The notes under the pieces were generated by a model. That model had not been told where the DNA came from. It made no database searches and saw nothing but the letters and a program-made list of their open reading frames with translations. DNA of 19,724 nt from JAXDLW01 sp050998755 (lineage in GTDB: Bacteria > Chloroflexota > Dormibacteria > DASZGP01). Where the stretch lies: the NCBI GenBank assembly GCA_050998755.1, contig JBPCPW010000059.1, positions 1-19,724 on the forward strand, in the 5' to 3' direction. Position numbers and translations under genes: made by a program. Below, piece after piece: positions 13,568 to 19,724 of this stretch (the first letter of the stretch is position 1; every line of letters begins with the position of its first letter).

Positions 13568-16500
13568 TGGCGGCACCGATCAAGCTCGGCGAGGCTCTGC
13601 TGTCCGACCCCGGGATCAAGCGACTCGCGGCCCTGCTGGGTCAGGGAGAGCGGGGCAACGCGGGCGGCGCACCGGACGGTTCGTGGGGCCTGCTGGCCTG
13701 GGCGCTGTCGACAGCAGCCTCCACGTCGGTGCTGGTGGTAACGGCTGACGCCCAGTCGTTAGTTGACGACCTGGCCGGCGTCGACGACATCCCGCGACCC
13801 CTGCACTACCCGGCTGCCGACGTGCTGCCCATGGACCGGGCCGCGCCATCCCCCGAGATCGTCGCCGCGCGGCTCGACACCCAGGCCCGGCTGCTGGCCG
13901 CCACCGAGCCCCGGGTGGTGGTCACCACGCCCCAGGCCCTGCTCCGGCCGGCACCCCGACCGGATCTTTTCCGCGAGGGCATCCTGGGTGTGACGGTGGG
14001 GGGCGGACCTGCCCAGCACGACCTGGTCTCCTGGCTTGTGGACTGGGGATATGTGCGTGAGGCGCAGGTCGAGGAGCAGGGGCAGTTCGCCGCCCGCGGT
14101 GGAATCGTCGACGTCTACCCACCCGCGGGCATCGGAGGGCTACGAGTCGAGTACTTCGGCGACAAGGTCGAGTCGATCCGCGGCTTCGACGTCAACAGCC
14201 AGGCGTCCATAACCCGGCACAAGGAGGTCCGGCTGTTGCCGGCCCGGGAGTTTCCCCACCGCGCGGCCGAAACCGACGCCACCCTCGCGCGCCTTGCCCG
14301 GCTGGACCTGTCGCAGGCCCTGCCGGAGGTCGCCGAGGACTGGCAGACGCTGTTGGGCGCGATGACCGAGGCCGGCTATGCACCTGGTATCGAGGCCCTC
14401 TACCCATACCTGGTGGAGAGCCCGGCCTCGTTGATGGACTATTTCCAGGCGCCGCCGCTGGTGCTGGTGATCGAACCCGACCGCATGCGTCAGATCGCCC
14501 ACCGCCAACGGCGCGACACCGAGGACCTTTTGACCAGCGAGTCTGAGCACGGCGAGCTGCCGCTGGGGCTCAGCACGGGACTGTTGGATTACGACGCGCT
14601 GGAAGCGGGATGGACGCGGCGAGTGGACCTCGAACGGCTGGCGGCGGAGGGCGGCGTGGATCTCGCCTGGGCCGCCCCGGCTTCGGTGGCCGGCCGCCTC
14701 GAGGGCCTGGGGGTGCAGGTGAAACAGGAACTCGCCGGTGGCCGCGTCATATTGATGAGTGGTCACACCAAGCGCACCGCGGAGCTGTTGAAATCCGGCG
14801 GAGTCGACCACCGTGAGGCGGACGGGCTCAGCCTGGACGACCCGCTGCCACCAGTCGGCGCGGCCACCGTCATCGACGCCACCCTGCGGACCGGTTTCGC
14901 ATTGCCTGCGTCAGGACTGCTGGTCTACAGCGACCTTGAGCTGTACGGCAGCACGCGCCCCGCGCGGCGTCGTCGCACGCGCCAGGCGGGCACAGCCACT
15001 GACGCGGCGGCCGCGTTCCGCCTGGAGATCGAGCCCGGGTCGCTGGTGGTCCACAAAGACCATGGCATCGGCATTTTCCAGGGGCTTCGATCGCTTGAGG
15101 ATGGCGGGGCCGAGCGTGAGTACATCAGTCTCGAGTACCACGGCGGGGACCGGGTGTTTGTCCCGGTCGAGCACATGGACCGCATCCAGCTGTACCTCGG
15201 TGGGGGAGGTGGTGGCGATGACGCGCTGGAAGCCCCGCGGCTCAGCCGCCTGGGCACTGGCGAGTGGGACCGGGCCAAGCAGAAGGTGCGTCGTGCGGTC
15301 ATGGAGATGGCCGGTGAGTTGATCGCCATATATGCCAAGCGCGAGGTGGCCGAGGGTTACGCGTTCAGCCCCGACGGCACCTGGCAGGCCGAGTTGGAGG
15401 CGTCATTCCCCTACCAGGAAACGCCCGACCAGCTGCGTGCCCTGGAGGAGATCAAGGCCGACATGGAGGAGCCCAAACCGATGGATCGCTTGCTGGTCGG
15501 GGACGTCGGCTTCGGCAAGACCGAGGTCGCTCTGCGCGCCGCCTTCAAGGCCGCCGCCGACGGCAAGCAGGTGGCGGTCCTGGTGCCCACCACGGTGCTC
15601 GCCAACCAGCACTTCATGACCTTCACCGAACGCCTTAAGCCGTACCCCATGAAGGTCGGGATGCTGTCGCGATTTGTCGAGGATGACGAGGCCGCGGCGG
15701 TGACCGCCGGGCTTGCCGACGGCACCGTGGACATAGTGATCGCCACCCACCGCATCCTCACCAGCAAGGTCAGGTTCAAGGACCTCGGGCTGGTGGTGAT
15801 CGATGAGGAGCAGCGCTTCGGCGTGGCGCAGAAGGAGCGGCTCAAGCGGCTGCGCGCGTCGGTCGATGTGCTCAGCATGTCCGCGACCCCGATCCCGCGC
15901 ACCCTGCATATGTCGCTGGGCGGGATCCGCGACCTGAGCGTGCTGGCAACCCCTCCAGAAGAGCGGCAGCCGGTGCGCACGTTTGTCACCGCCGATGCCG
16001 ATAACCTGGTGCGCGAGGTGGTGGTGCGCGAACTGCAGCGTGGCAGCCAGGCATTCTTCGTGCACAACCGCGTCCGCACCATCAAACGGGCCGCCGAGCG
16101 GATCAAGCGGTTGGTCCCGGAGGCACGGGTTATCACCGCCCACGGCCAGATGGAGGAGCACGAGCTGGCCAAGGTGATGGCGTCGTTCATCACCCGCGAC
16201 TTCGACGTCCTGGTGTGCACCACCATCATCGAGTCGGGCATCGACATCCCGACGGCCAACGCGATCATGGTGCAGGACGCCGACCGCTTCGGCCTGGCCG
16301 ACCTCTACCAGCTCCGCGGGCGCGTCGGACGAAGCGGCGCGCGCGCCTATGCCTACTTCCTGTACGACCCCCTGCGCTCGCTCACCGAGCACGCCGACAA
16401 GCGCCTGGACGTCATTGGTGAGTACCAGGAGTTGGGCTCGGGTTTCAAGCTCGCACTCAAGGACCTGGAGATCCGCGGCGCGGGGAACCTGCTGGGCCGC

Positions 16501-17061
16501 GAGCAGAGCGGGGAGATATCGGCGGTGGGCCTTGAGATGTACAACCAGATGCTGCGTGACGCGGTGAACCTGTTGCACGAAGGTGGCCCGGAGGCGGCTA
16601 TCCAGGAGATCGCCGAGGTCAAGGCGGTCAACCCACTCGAACTCCCCATCGACCACTACCTGCCCCACGATTACGTGCCCGACGAGTCGGTCCGCCTGCA
16701 GGTCTACCAGATGCTGGCGGGCGCCCCTGACGATGGCGCCCTCAACACCCAGGCCCGCCGCCTCCGCGACCGTTTCGGGCCCCTGCCGGGCCCGGTTGAG
16801 AACCTCCTCTACAGCCTGCGCGTCAAGCTGGCGGCGCAGTCGGCGGGGGTGGCCGCGATCCAGGAGGTGGGGGACGCGCTGGAGATTCGGCTGCACGATG
16901 TCGAGGCGGTGAACATCGCCCAGGTGGCCAGTCGTCACCGCGAGGTGGAGGCCAGCCGGACGCGGCTTCGGTTCGTTTGGAGTCGCATGGGGGATCGGTG
17001 GCGGGACGGGCTGGTTACCCTGTTGGACGAACTGCGGGACGAGCGCGCCGCGGCGGCGTGA
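13567..17061 (+). CDS. mfd: Transcription-repair coupling factor Mfd
   Basis: Mfd removes RNA polymerase stalled at DNA lesions and recruits UvrA. The 1164-residue product is full length. The N-terminal UvrB-like module (about residues 1-330) includes QFAARGGIVDVYPP. The RNA-polymerase-interacting CarD-like domain begins at about 491 (SLVVHKDHGIGIFQ) and includes EYISLEYHGGDRVFVPVEHM. The two-part helicase motor has Walker A DVGFGKT at 646-652, the DEEQ box at 746-749, SATPIPRTL, and the motif V/VI region with IIESGIDIPTAN and QLRGRVGRS. The C-terminal TRCF domain contains ELPIDHYLPHDYV. An Arg-rich RRRRTR patch at about residues 466-471 precedes the polymerase-binding domain. Start GTG 13567 overlaps the pth stop by one base. 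Confidence 0.97.
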   Translation: MAAPIKLGEALLSDPGIKRLAALLGQGERGNAGGAPDGSWGLLAWALSTAASTSVLVVTADAQSLVDDLAGVDDIPRPLHYPAADVLPMDRAAPSPEIVAARLDTQARLLAATEPRVVVTTPQALLRPAPRPDLFREGILGVTVGGGPAQHDLVSWLVDWGYVREAQVEEQGQFAARGGIVDVYPPAGIGGLRVEYFGDKVESIRGFDVNSQASITRHKEVRLLPAREFPHRAAETDATLARLARLDLSQALPEVAEDWQTLLGAMTEAGYAPGIEALYPYLVESPASLMDYFQAPPLVLVIEPDRMRQIAHRQRRDTEDLLTSESEHGELPLGLSTGLLDYDALEAGWTRRVDLERLAAEGGVDLAWAAPASVAGRLEGLGVQVKQELAGGRVILMSGHTKRTAELLKSGGVDHREADGLSLDDPLPPVGAATVIDATLRTGFALPASGLLVYSDLELYGSTRPARRRRTRQAGTATDAAAAFRLEIEPGSLVVHKDHGIGIFQGLRSLEDGGAEREYISLEYHGGDRVFVPVEHMDRIQLYLGGGGGGDDALEAPRLSRLGTGEWDRAKQKVRRAVMEMAGELIAIYAKREVAEGYAFSPDGTWQAELEASFPYQETPDQLRALEEIKADMEEPKPMDRLLVGDVGFGKTEVALRAAFKAAADGKQVAVLVPTTVLANQHFMTFTERLKPYPMKVGMLSRFVEDDEAAAVTAGLADGTVDIVIATHRILTSKVRFKDLGLVVIDEEQRFGVAQKERLKRLRASVDVLSMSATPIPRTLHMSLGGIRDLSVLATPPEERQPVRTFVTADADNLVREVVVRELQRGSQAFFVHNRVRTIKRAAERIKRLVPEARVITAHGQMEEHELAKVMASFITRDFDVLVCTTIIESGIDIPTANAIMVQDADRFGLADLYQLRGRVGRSGARAYAYFLYDPLRSLTEHADKRLDVIGEYQELGSGFKLALKDLEIRGAGNLLGREQSGEISAVGLEMYNQMLRDAVNLLHEGGPEAAIQEIAEVKAVNPLELPIDHYLPHDYVPDESVRLQVYQMLAGAPDDGALNTQARRLRDRFGPLPGPVENLLYSLRVKLAAQSAGVAAIQEVGDALEIRLHDVEAVNIAQVASRHREVEASRTRLRFVWSRMGDRWRDGLVTLLDELRDERAAAA

Positions 17062-17071
17062 TGACGCTGGT

Positions 17072-17077
17072 TAGCAT
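17072..17077 (+). promoter_or_regulatory. -10 box TAGCAT of mazG (leaderless type)
   Basis: TAGCAT fits TANNNT and ends 6 nt before the mazG GTG, in the 22-bp gap after mfd. It suggests that mazG can be transcribed on its own with little or no leader. Confidence 0.5.
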
Positions 17078-17083
17078 CTCCCG

Positions 17084-17911
17084 GTGAGCGACACGGCGCC
17101 CCGCGTGAGTCACCCCAAGGTCAAGCCGACGGCCGACGAAAACGTCCTGCGCTTGCGAGAGATGCTGGAGGTGATCGAGGCGCTCCGCGCGCCAGGGGGG
17201 TGTCCGTGGGACATGGAGCAGACCCCGCGAACGCTGCGGCCCTACCTCCTGGAGGAGACCTATGAACTCCTCGAGGCCATCGAGAACGACGACGCCGACG
17301 AGATGAGCGAGGAACTGGGCGACGTCCTGTTGCAGGTCTTCATGCACCACGCCATCGCCCAGGAGCAAGGGCGCTTCACGATTGCCGACATCGCCCACCA
17401 TGCCACCGCCAAGATGATCAACCGCCATCCCCACGTGTTCGGCGATGTCGAGGCGGCGACCGCCGAGCAGGTGCTGGCGAACTGGGAGGGCCTGAAGAGC
17501 AAGGAGGCCGGCAAGCGCGGGCGTGTCTCGGCGCTGGAGGGTGCGCCCAAGACCCTCCCGGCCCTGGCCTGGGCACTGTCAATACAGAAGCGCGCGGCCC
17601 GCGTGGGGTTTGATTGGCCCAGCGACGAGGGCGTGCTGGACAAGGTGGCCGAGGAGGCGACGGAGCTTGCAGCCGAGTCCACGCGCGAGCGCCAGGAGGA
17701 GGAATTGGGTGACCTGCTGTTCTCGCTGGTGAACCTGGCGCGCCGTCTCAAGGTCAACCCGGAGGACGCCCTGCGTCAGAGTTCGCGGCGTTTCTACAGT
17801 CGCTTTGAGTCCATGGAGCAGGCTGCCCGCGACGCCGGGACCGACGTGCGCGACATGACCCCCGACGAGCTCGATCGACTATGGGGCGCGGCCAAGGCGG
17901 GAGACGTCTGA
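17084..17911 (+). CDS. mazG: Nucleoside triphosphate pyrophosphohydrolase MazG
   Basis: MazG converts NTPs to NMP and pyrophosphate and is linked to house-cleaning of damaged nucleotides and control of (p)ppGpp. The 275-residue product carries two MazG domains. The first has CPWDMEQTPRTLRPYLLEE, with the EExxE metal site at about 57-61 and EELGD at 76-80. The second has KVAEEATELAAE (about 187-198) and EEELGDLLFSLVN (206-217). AALDWPSDEG-like residues (VGFDWPSDEG, 174-183) link them. This is the tandem form known from E. coli. The first 20 residues are variable and may be disordered. In Bacillus the homologue YabN has an extra N-terminal methyltransferase domain; that domain is absent here. 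GTG 17084 is supported by the TAGCAT box. Confidence 0.95.
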   Translation: MSDTAPRVSHPKVKPTADENVLRLREMLEVIEALRAPGGCPWDMEQTPRTLRPYLLEETYELLEAIENDDADEMSEELGDVLLQVFMHHAIAQEQGRFTIADIAHHATAKMINRHPHVFGDVEAATAEQVLANWEGLKSKEAGKRGRVSALEGAPKTLPALAWALSIQKRAARVGFDWPSDEGVLDKVAEEATELAAESTRERQEEELGDLLFSLVNLARRLKVNPEDALRQSSRRFYSRFESMEQAARDAGTDVRDMTPDELDRLWGAAKAGDV

Positions 17912-17918
17912 CCCAACC

Positions 17919-17933
17919 CAGCAGGAACTGCTG
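17919..17933 (+). terminator. Hairpin after mazG
   Basis: CAGCAG (17919-17924) and CTGCTG (17928-17933) pair perfectly around a GAA loop, 7 bp after the mazG stop. No T-tract follows. It abuts the -35 of the next promoter. Confidence 0.35.
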
Positions 17934-17934
17934 A

Positions 17935-17963
17935 TTGCCCATCCGGGACGAGAGGTCTATGAT
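17935..17963 (+). promoter_or_regulatory. Sigma-70-type promoter of the DivIC/FtsB-like gene
   Basis: TTGCCC (17935-17940) and TATGAT (17958-17963) are spaced by 17 bp, the optimal distance. It is the best two-box promoter in the window. Transcription from about 17970 gives a leader of about 40 nt before the ATG at 18012. Confidence 0.7.
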
Positions 17964-18011
17964 CGGCCCGAACTCGCTCCGCAATTCAGCAAACGTCGCA
18001 GCAACATTTTT

Positions 18012-18434
18012 ATGTCACGTCAAAGAACGAGCAGGCCTATCCGCCCGCATCTGATCACGCCCGGGCGCGTCGGCACCGTGGTTCTGATTCTGGCCGCCGT
18101 CTGGCTGGCGTCGGGTTTCATGTCGCGGATGATGCAGGCCAGCCGGCTGAACGCCGAGGTCAGGACGATCCAGGCCGACAACAGCCGGATCGCGCAGGCC
18201 AACCTGGAGTATCAGCAGCAGTTGCAGGCGCTCTCCGCACCAGATGGCGCCGAGGAGCAGGCACGGATGCACAACTACGTAAAACCCGATGAGAAGGTCT
18301 ACATCGTGGCCCAACCGTCGCCCAGCCCAACCCCGGCACTCCGCGCCGCGAACTCACGCACTCACCCCCCCGAGGCCGCCAAACCCAACTTCTGGGGTGA
18401 CCTCTGGAACGCGCTGAGCTCATCCTTCCACTGA
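18012..18434 (+). CDS. Septum-formation initiator family protein (DivIC/FtsB-like)
   Basis: The 140-residue product has a short basic cytoplasmic N-terminus, one transmembrane helix at about residues 20-36 (GTVVLILAAVWLASGF), and a coiled coil of about 35 residues (42-76, rich in Q, A, L and N). A short globular tail MHNYVKPDEKVYIV (86-99) corresponds to the conserved Y-V-xPGE-V end of DivIC and FtsB proteins. A Ser/Pro-rich, probably disordered extension closes the protein. Such proteins join the divisome complex with FtsL and DivIB/FtsQ at the membrane. Its place after pth-mfd-mazG matches the position of divIC in Bacillus. The fold assignment rests on layout rather than strong motifs. No Shine-Dalgarno sequence is obvious before the ATG. 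Confidence 0.8.
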   Translation: MSRQRTSRPIRPHLITPGRVGTVVLILAAVWLASGFMSRMMQASRLNAEVRTIQADNSRIAQANLEYQQQLQALSAPDGAEEQARMHNYVKPDEKVYIVAQPSPSPTPALRAANSRTHPPEAAKPNFWGDLWNALSSSFH

Positions 18435-18466
18435 CACATGGCTCCGTTGGGGATGGGGCTGTTTGT

Positions 18467-18472
18467 TATATT
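18467..18472 (+). promoter_or_regulatory. -10 box TATATT of the initiator tRNA gene
   Basis: TATATT matches TATAAT at five of six positions and ends 5 nt before the first tRNA base, so transcription would start at or very near the mature 5' end. No good -35 was found at 16-18 bp. Confidence 0.5.
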
Positions 18473-18477
18473 CCGTC

Positions 18478-18552
18478 CGCGCGGTGGAGCAGTGGCAGCT
18501 CGTCGGGCTCATAACCCGAAGGTCGTCAGTTCGAATCTGACCCGCGCAACCA
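18478..18552 (+). tRNA. Initiator tRNA-Met (CAT), CCA encoded
   Basis: The cloverleaf folds fully: acceptor arms CGCGCGG (18478-18484) and CCGCGCA (18542-18548), D stem GAGC/GCTC, anticodon stem TCGGG/CCCGA (18503-18507, 18515-18519) with loop CTCATAA and anticodon CAT at 18510-18512, T arm GTCAG/CTGAC (18525-18529, 18537-18541) with loop TTCGAAT, then A and encoded CCA at 18550-18552. Three initiator hallmarks are visible: the mismatched C1-A72 end, three consecutive G-C pairs in the anticodon stem, and A11-U24 in the D stem. It therefore starts protein synthesis and is not an elongator tRNA. Confidence 0.97.
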
Positions 18553-18571
18553 ACTCTTCGAATATAAACGG

Positions 18572-18589
18572 GGCCTCCGCGAGGGGGCC
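18572..18589 (+). terminator. Hairpin with GCGA tetraloop after the tRNA
   Basis: GGCCTCC (18572-18578) and GGGGGCC (18583-18589) form a 7-bp stem (one G-T pair) closed by the GNRA-type loop GCGA, 19 nt past the tRNA CCA end. A few T residues occur at 18599-18601. It is a plausible terminator for the tRNA transcript. Confidence 0.55.
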
Positions 18590-18654
18590 TCGTCGTCGTT
18601 TAAGGGGCTGAATGCTCACAGAGCGCCCCGTTTTTCGGACTGGGCACTCCTCAA

Positions 18655-19036
18655 CCGTCAACAACGGCGCCGATCTTGCTGCGGCCCCGTCCTGGATGTT
18701 CGGCCCCACATGGCTGTATCTGTCCAGAGTGACCATTGCAGAGGAGTGACCCAAACGCTCCTGTACGACCTTGGGGTGGATGCGGCCTGGAGCAATAGCG
18801 TGGCGCGTGTGTGGCGCAGGCCATGGAACCGGATGCGCTTGAGGCCAGCTGGACGGCCAATCGCCTCGAACTGGCTGGAGACGATATCCGGATCCAGTAG
18901 GCTTGTAGCCGGCGCCCGAGCCGAGCGAGGTTGCCGCTTGTGCCGCCTTCTGGGCTCTGAGGGCCTCCACGGTACCTGGATCGAGGCGGATGGACCTCCT
19001 CCCGGCCTGGTTTTTGGCGAGCCGAAGGTGAGCGCC
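18655..19036 (-). pseudogene. Tyrosine recombinase (phage-type integrase) C-terminal remnant, frameshifted
   Basis: Reading the minus strand, three pieces in alternating frames rebuild the catalytic half of an integrase. From about 19018 to 18901: AKNQAGRRSIRLDPGTVEAL and on. From 18900 to about 18785, in another frame: LLDPDIVSSQFEAIGRPAGL and then IRFHGLRHTRATLLLQA, which holds the HxxR box. From about 18781, back in the first frame: HPKVVQERLGHSS and then VTLDRYSHV, with the GH histidine and the nucleophilic Tyr. A small deletion near 18900 and a one-base loss near 18783-18787 explain the shifts, and the N-terminal half is missing. The C-terminal frame runs on without a stop through the hairpin and into the tRNA gene. 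It is inactive and marks an old integration event next to the tRNA. The 547-bp stretch 18553-19098 shows nothing else gene-like. Confidence 0.85.
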
Positions 19037-19098
19037 TCAGCCCATTATTGAGACGTTCCGCTAGGCCCGTCGCCGAAGCAGGTACATCCGGAGCGCCC

Positions 19099-19724
19099 TC
19101 AACACGCCGGCACCGTGACGCCGGTGTCGTAGACGAAGTTGCTGAACACCGTCACCGTGCCAAACGTGAGGCTGTCCCTCTTTGTGGTCACGGCGGTGGC
19201 GGTCTTGACGATTTTCCCGGAGTTGGCCTCGATGTAGACGTCGGCGGTACCCGCCAGCGTTGCACCTGGTACCGACCGCGCTAACCGGCCCCGAGCGTGC
19301 CACTGAGGTGCGCCGCCCGGGTCGCTGGCGTATGACCATCCCGTGACCGAGTTCTGGAGTTCCGAAAATGGACTGACTGAAGCCGCGTCTGTGGACTGCC
19401 CTGTGAGGCGCTGCCGAGGTCCCGGCTGGACGGTGCAGAAGGTGCCCGCGGAATAGTCCTCGACACTGTCGAGCGCCGCGCCGCTACCTGATGTCGGGGC
19501 TGACTTGACCTCGGTCCGGGCCGGGTTCTTGGTGGCGACGATGGTCCCGGAAAAAGCAGAGACCGAAGTGCCTGCCGTGGTGGTGTTGAGCTGGTCGTAT
19601 TTGACGTCAATGAAGCCGGCGGTCCGTGCGATGGCCTGCGCCACCGCGGTCGCAGCGTCCGCCGGCCGGGGAGTCGAGGTAACGGCGGGAGCGCCCGCCG
19701 CGGCACCGCACCCCGTGACCAGGA
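19099..19724 (-). CDS. Putative lipoprotein, LolA/LppX-like, 5' end outside the window
   Basis: The minus-strand frame is open from the window edge to the TGA at 19099-19101 (208 codons visible). At the edge it reads LVTGCGAAAGAPAV, where V-T-G-C fits a lipobox, so the mature protein would be anchored by a lipidated Cys about five residues into the visible part; the signal peptide lies beyond the window. A Pro/Ala-rich linker follows. The C-terminal 80 residues (GTADVYIEANSGKIVKTATA and on, FGTVTVFSNFVYDTGVTVP) have the strand pattern of LolA/LppX/LprG-type lipoproteins, where a wide antiparallel sheet ends in a short V-T-V-P-like tail. The family call is tentative. It ends with Cys as its last residue. 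Shorter starts such as GTG 19644 would lose the lipobox. Confidence 0.65.
   Translation of the reverse strand, partial: LVTGCGAAAGAPAVTSTPRPADAATAVAQAIARTAGFIDVKYDQLNTTTAGTSVSAFSGTIVATKNPARTEVKSAPTSGSGAALDSVEDYSAGTFCTVQPGPRQRLTGQSTDAASVSPFSELQNSVTGWSYASDPGGAPQWHARGRLARSVPGATLAGTADVYIEANSGKIVKTATAVTTKRDSLTFGTVTVFSNFVYDTGVTVPAC

Noticed and set aside
15403..16938. Long open frame of 511 codons on the minus strand inside mfd
   Set aside because: It is fully antisense to conserved Mfd helicase motifs and shows the His/Asp/Leu-rich composition of a shadow frame in high-GC DNA.
18509..18654. C-terminal continuation of the integrase frame through the hairpin and tRNA
   Set aside because: The residues after the conserved integrase end are translations of the terminator region and tRNA antisense, ending in the anticodon loop; they are not a real protein tail.
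18710..19051. 113-codon plus-strand frame over the integrase remnant
   Set aside because: It is antisense to recognisable recombinase motifs and has no features of its own.
1..19724. CRISPR array, insertion sequence, or riboswitch
   Set aside because: No regularly spaced repeats, no transposase reading frame with terminal repeats, and no recognisable riboswitch consensus were found on reading the window.

Overview
High-GC bacterial chromosome segment (about two-thirds G+C by eye) with dense, mostly plus-strand housekeeping genes, many GTG/TTG starts and almost no recognisable Shine-Dalgarno sequences. The gene complement (bS21, HrcA with a CIRCE operator, a complete Mfd, initiator tRNA with encoded CCA) and the -10 boxes placed directly in front of start codons suggest a GC-rich Terrabacteria lineage such as Dormibacterota or Chloroflexota. 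Most cultivated Actinobacteria lack bS21. The taxonomic call is an inference.

Layout. Positions 1-390 hold the 3' end of a ChlI/BchI-type AAA+ ATPase gene, convergent with a patatin-like lipase (413-1798, minus). From 1854 comes a translation and heat-shock block: lepA, a GNAT acetyltransferase, a small degenerate Nudix-like gene on the minus strand, hemW, then CIRCE-hrcA, grpE and dnaJ, without dnaK. A minus-strand block (8709-10714) carries a Cys/His-rich unknown protein, a HIT protein and rsmE. A 479-residue unknown protein follows. Then come rpsU, ybeY, pth and mfd (the last three tightly packed), mazG, and a DivIC/FtsB-like membrane protein. The last part contains initiator tRNA-Met, a hairpin, a frameshifted tyrosine recombinase remnant pointing at the tRNA, and a 5'-truncated lipoprotein gene.

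How it fits together. The order lepA-hemW-hrcA-grpE-(dnaK)-dnaJ-...-rsmE-...-rpsU and the order pth-mfd-mazG-divIC-tRNA-Met are both old synteny blocks known from Firmicutes such as Bacillus. Here they lie next to each other, with dnaK and other members missing and the rsmE/HIT pair flipped. Products serve translation (LepA, bS21, YbeY, Pth, RsmE, initiator tRNA), protein folding (GrpE, DnaJ, HrcA), genome and nucleotide maintenance (Mfd, MazG) and cell division.

The most interesting signal is regulatory. Eight transcription units have a TANNNT-like box ending 6-9 nt before the start codon, the architecture of leaderless mRNAs. By contrast, rpsU has a proper leader, a perfect hairpin and a 13-nt perfect complement to the usual 16S rRNA 3' tail. 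This suggests that the bS21 gene is read and possibly autoregulated by a different mode from its neighbours.
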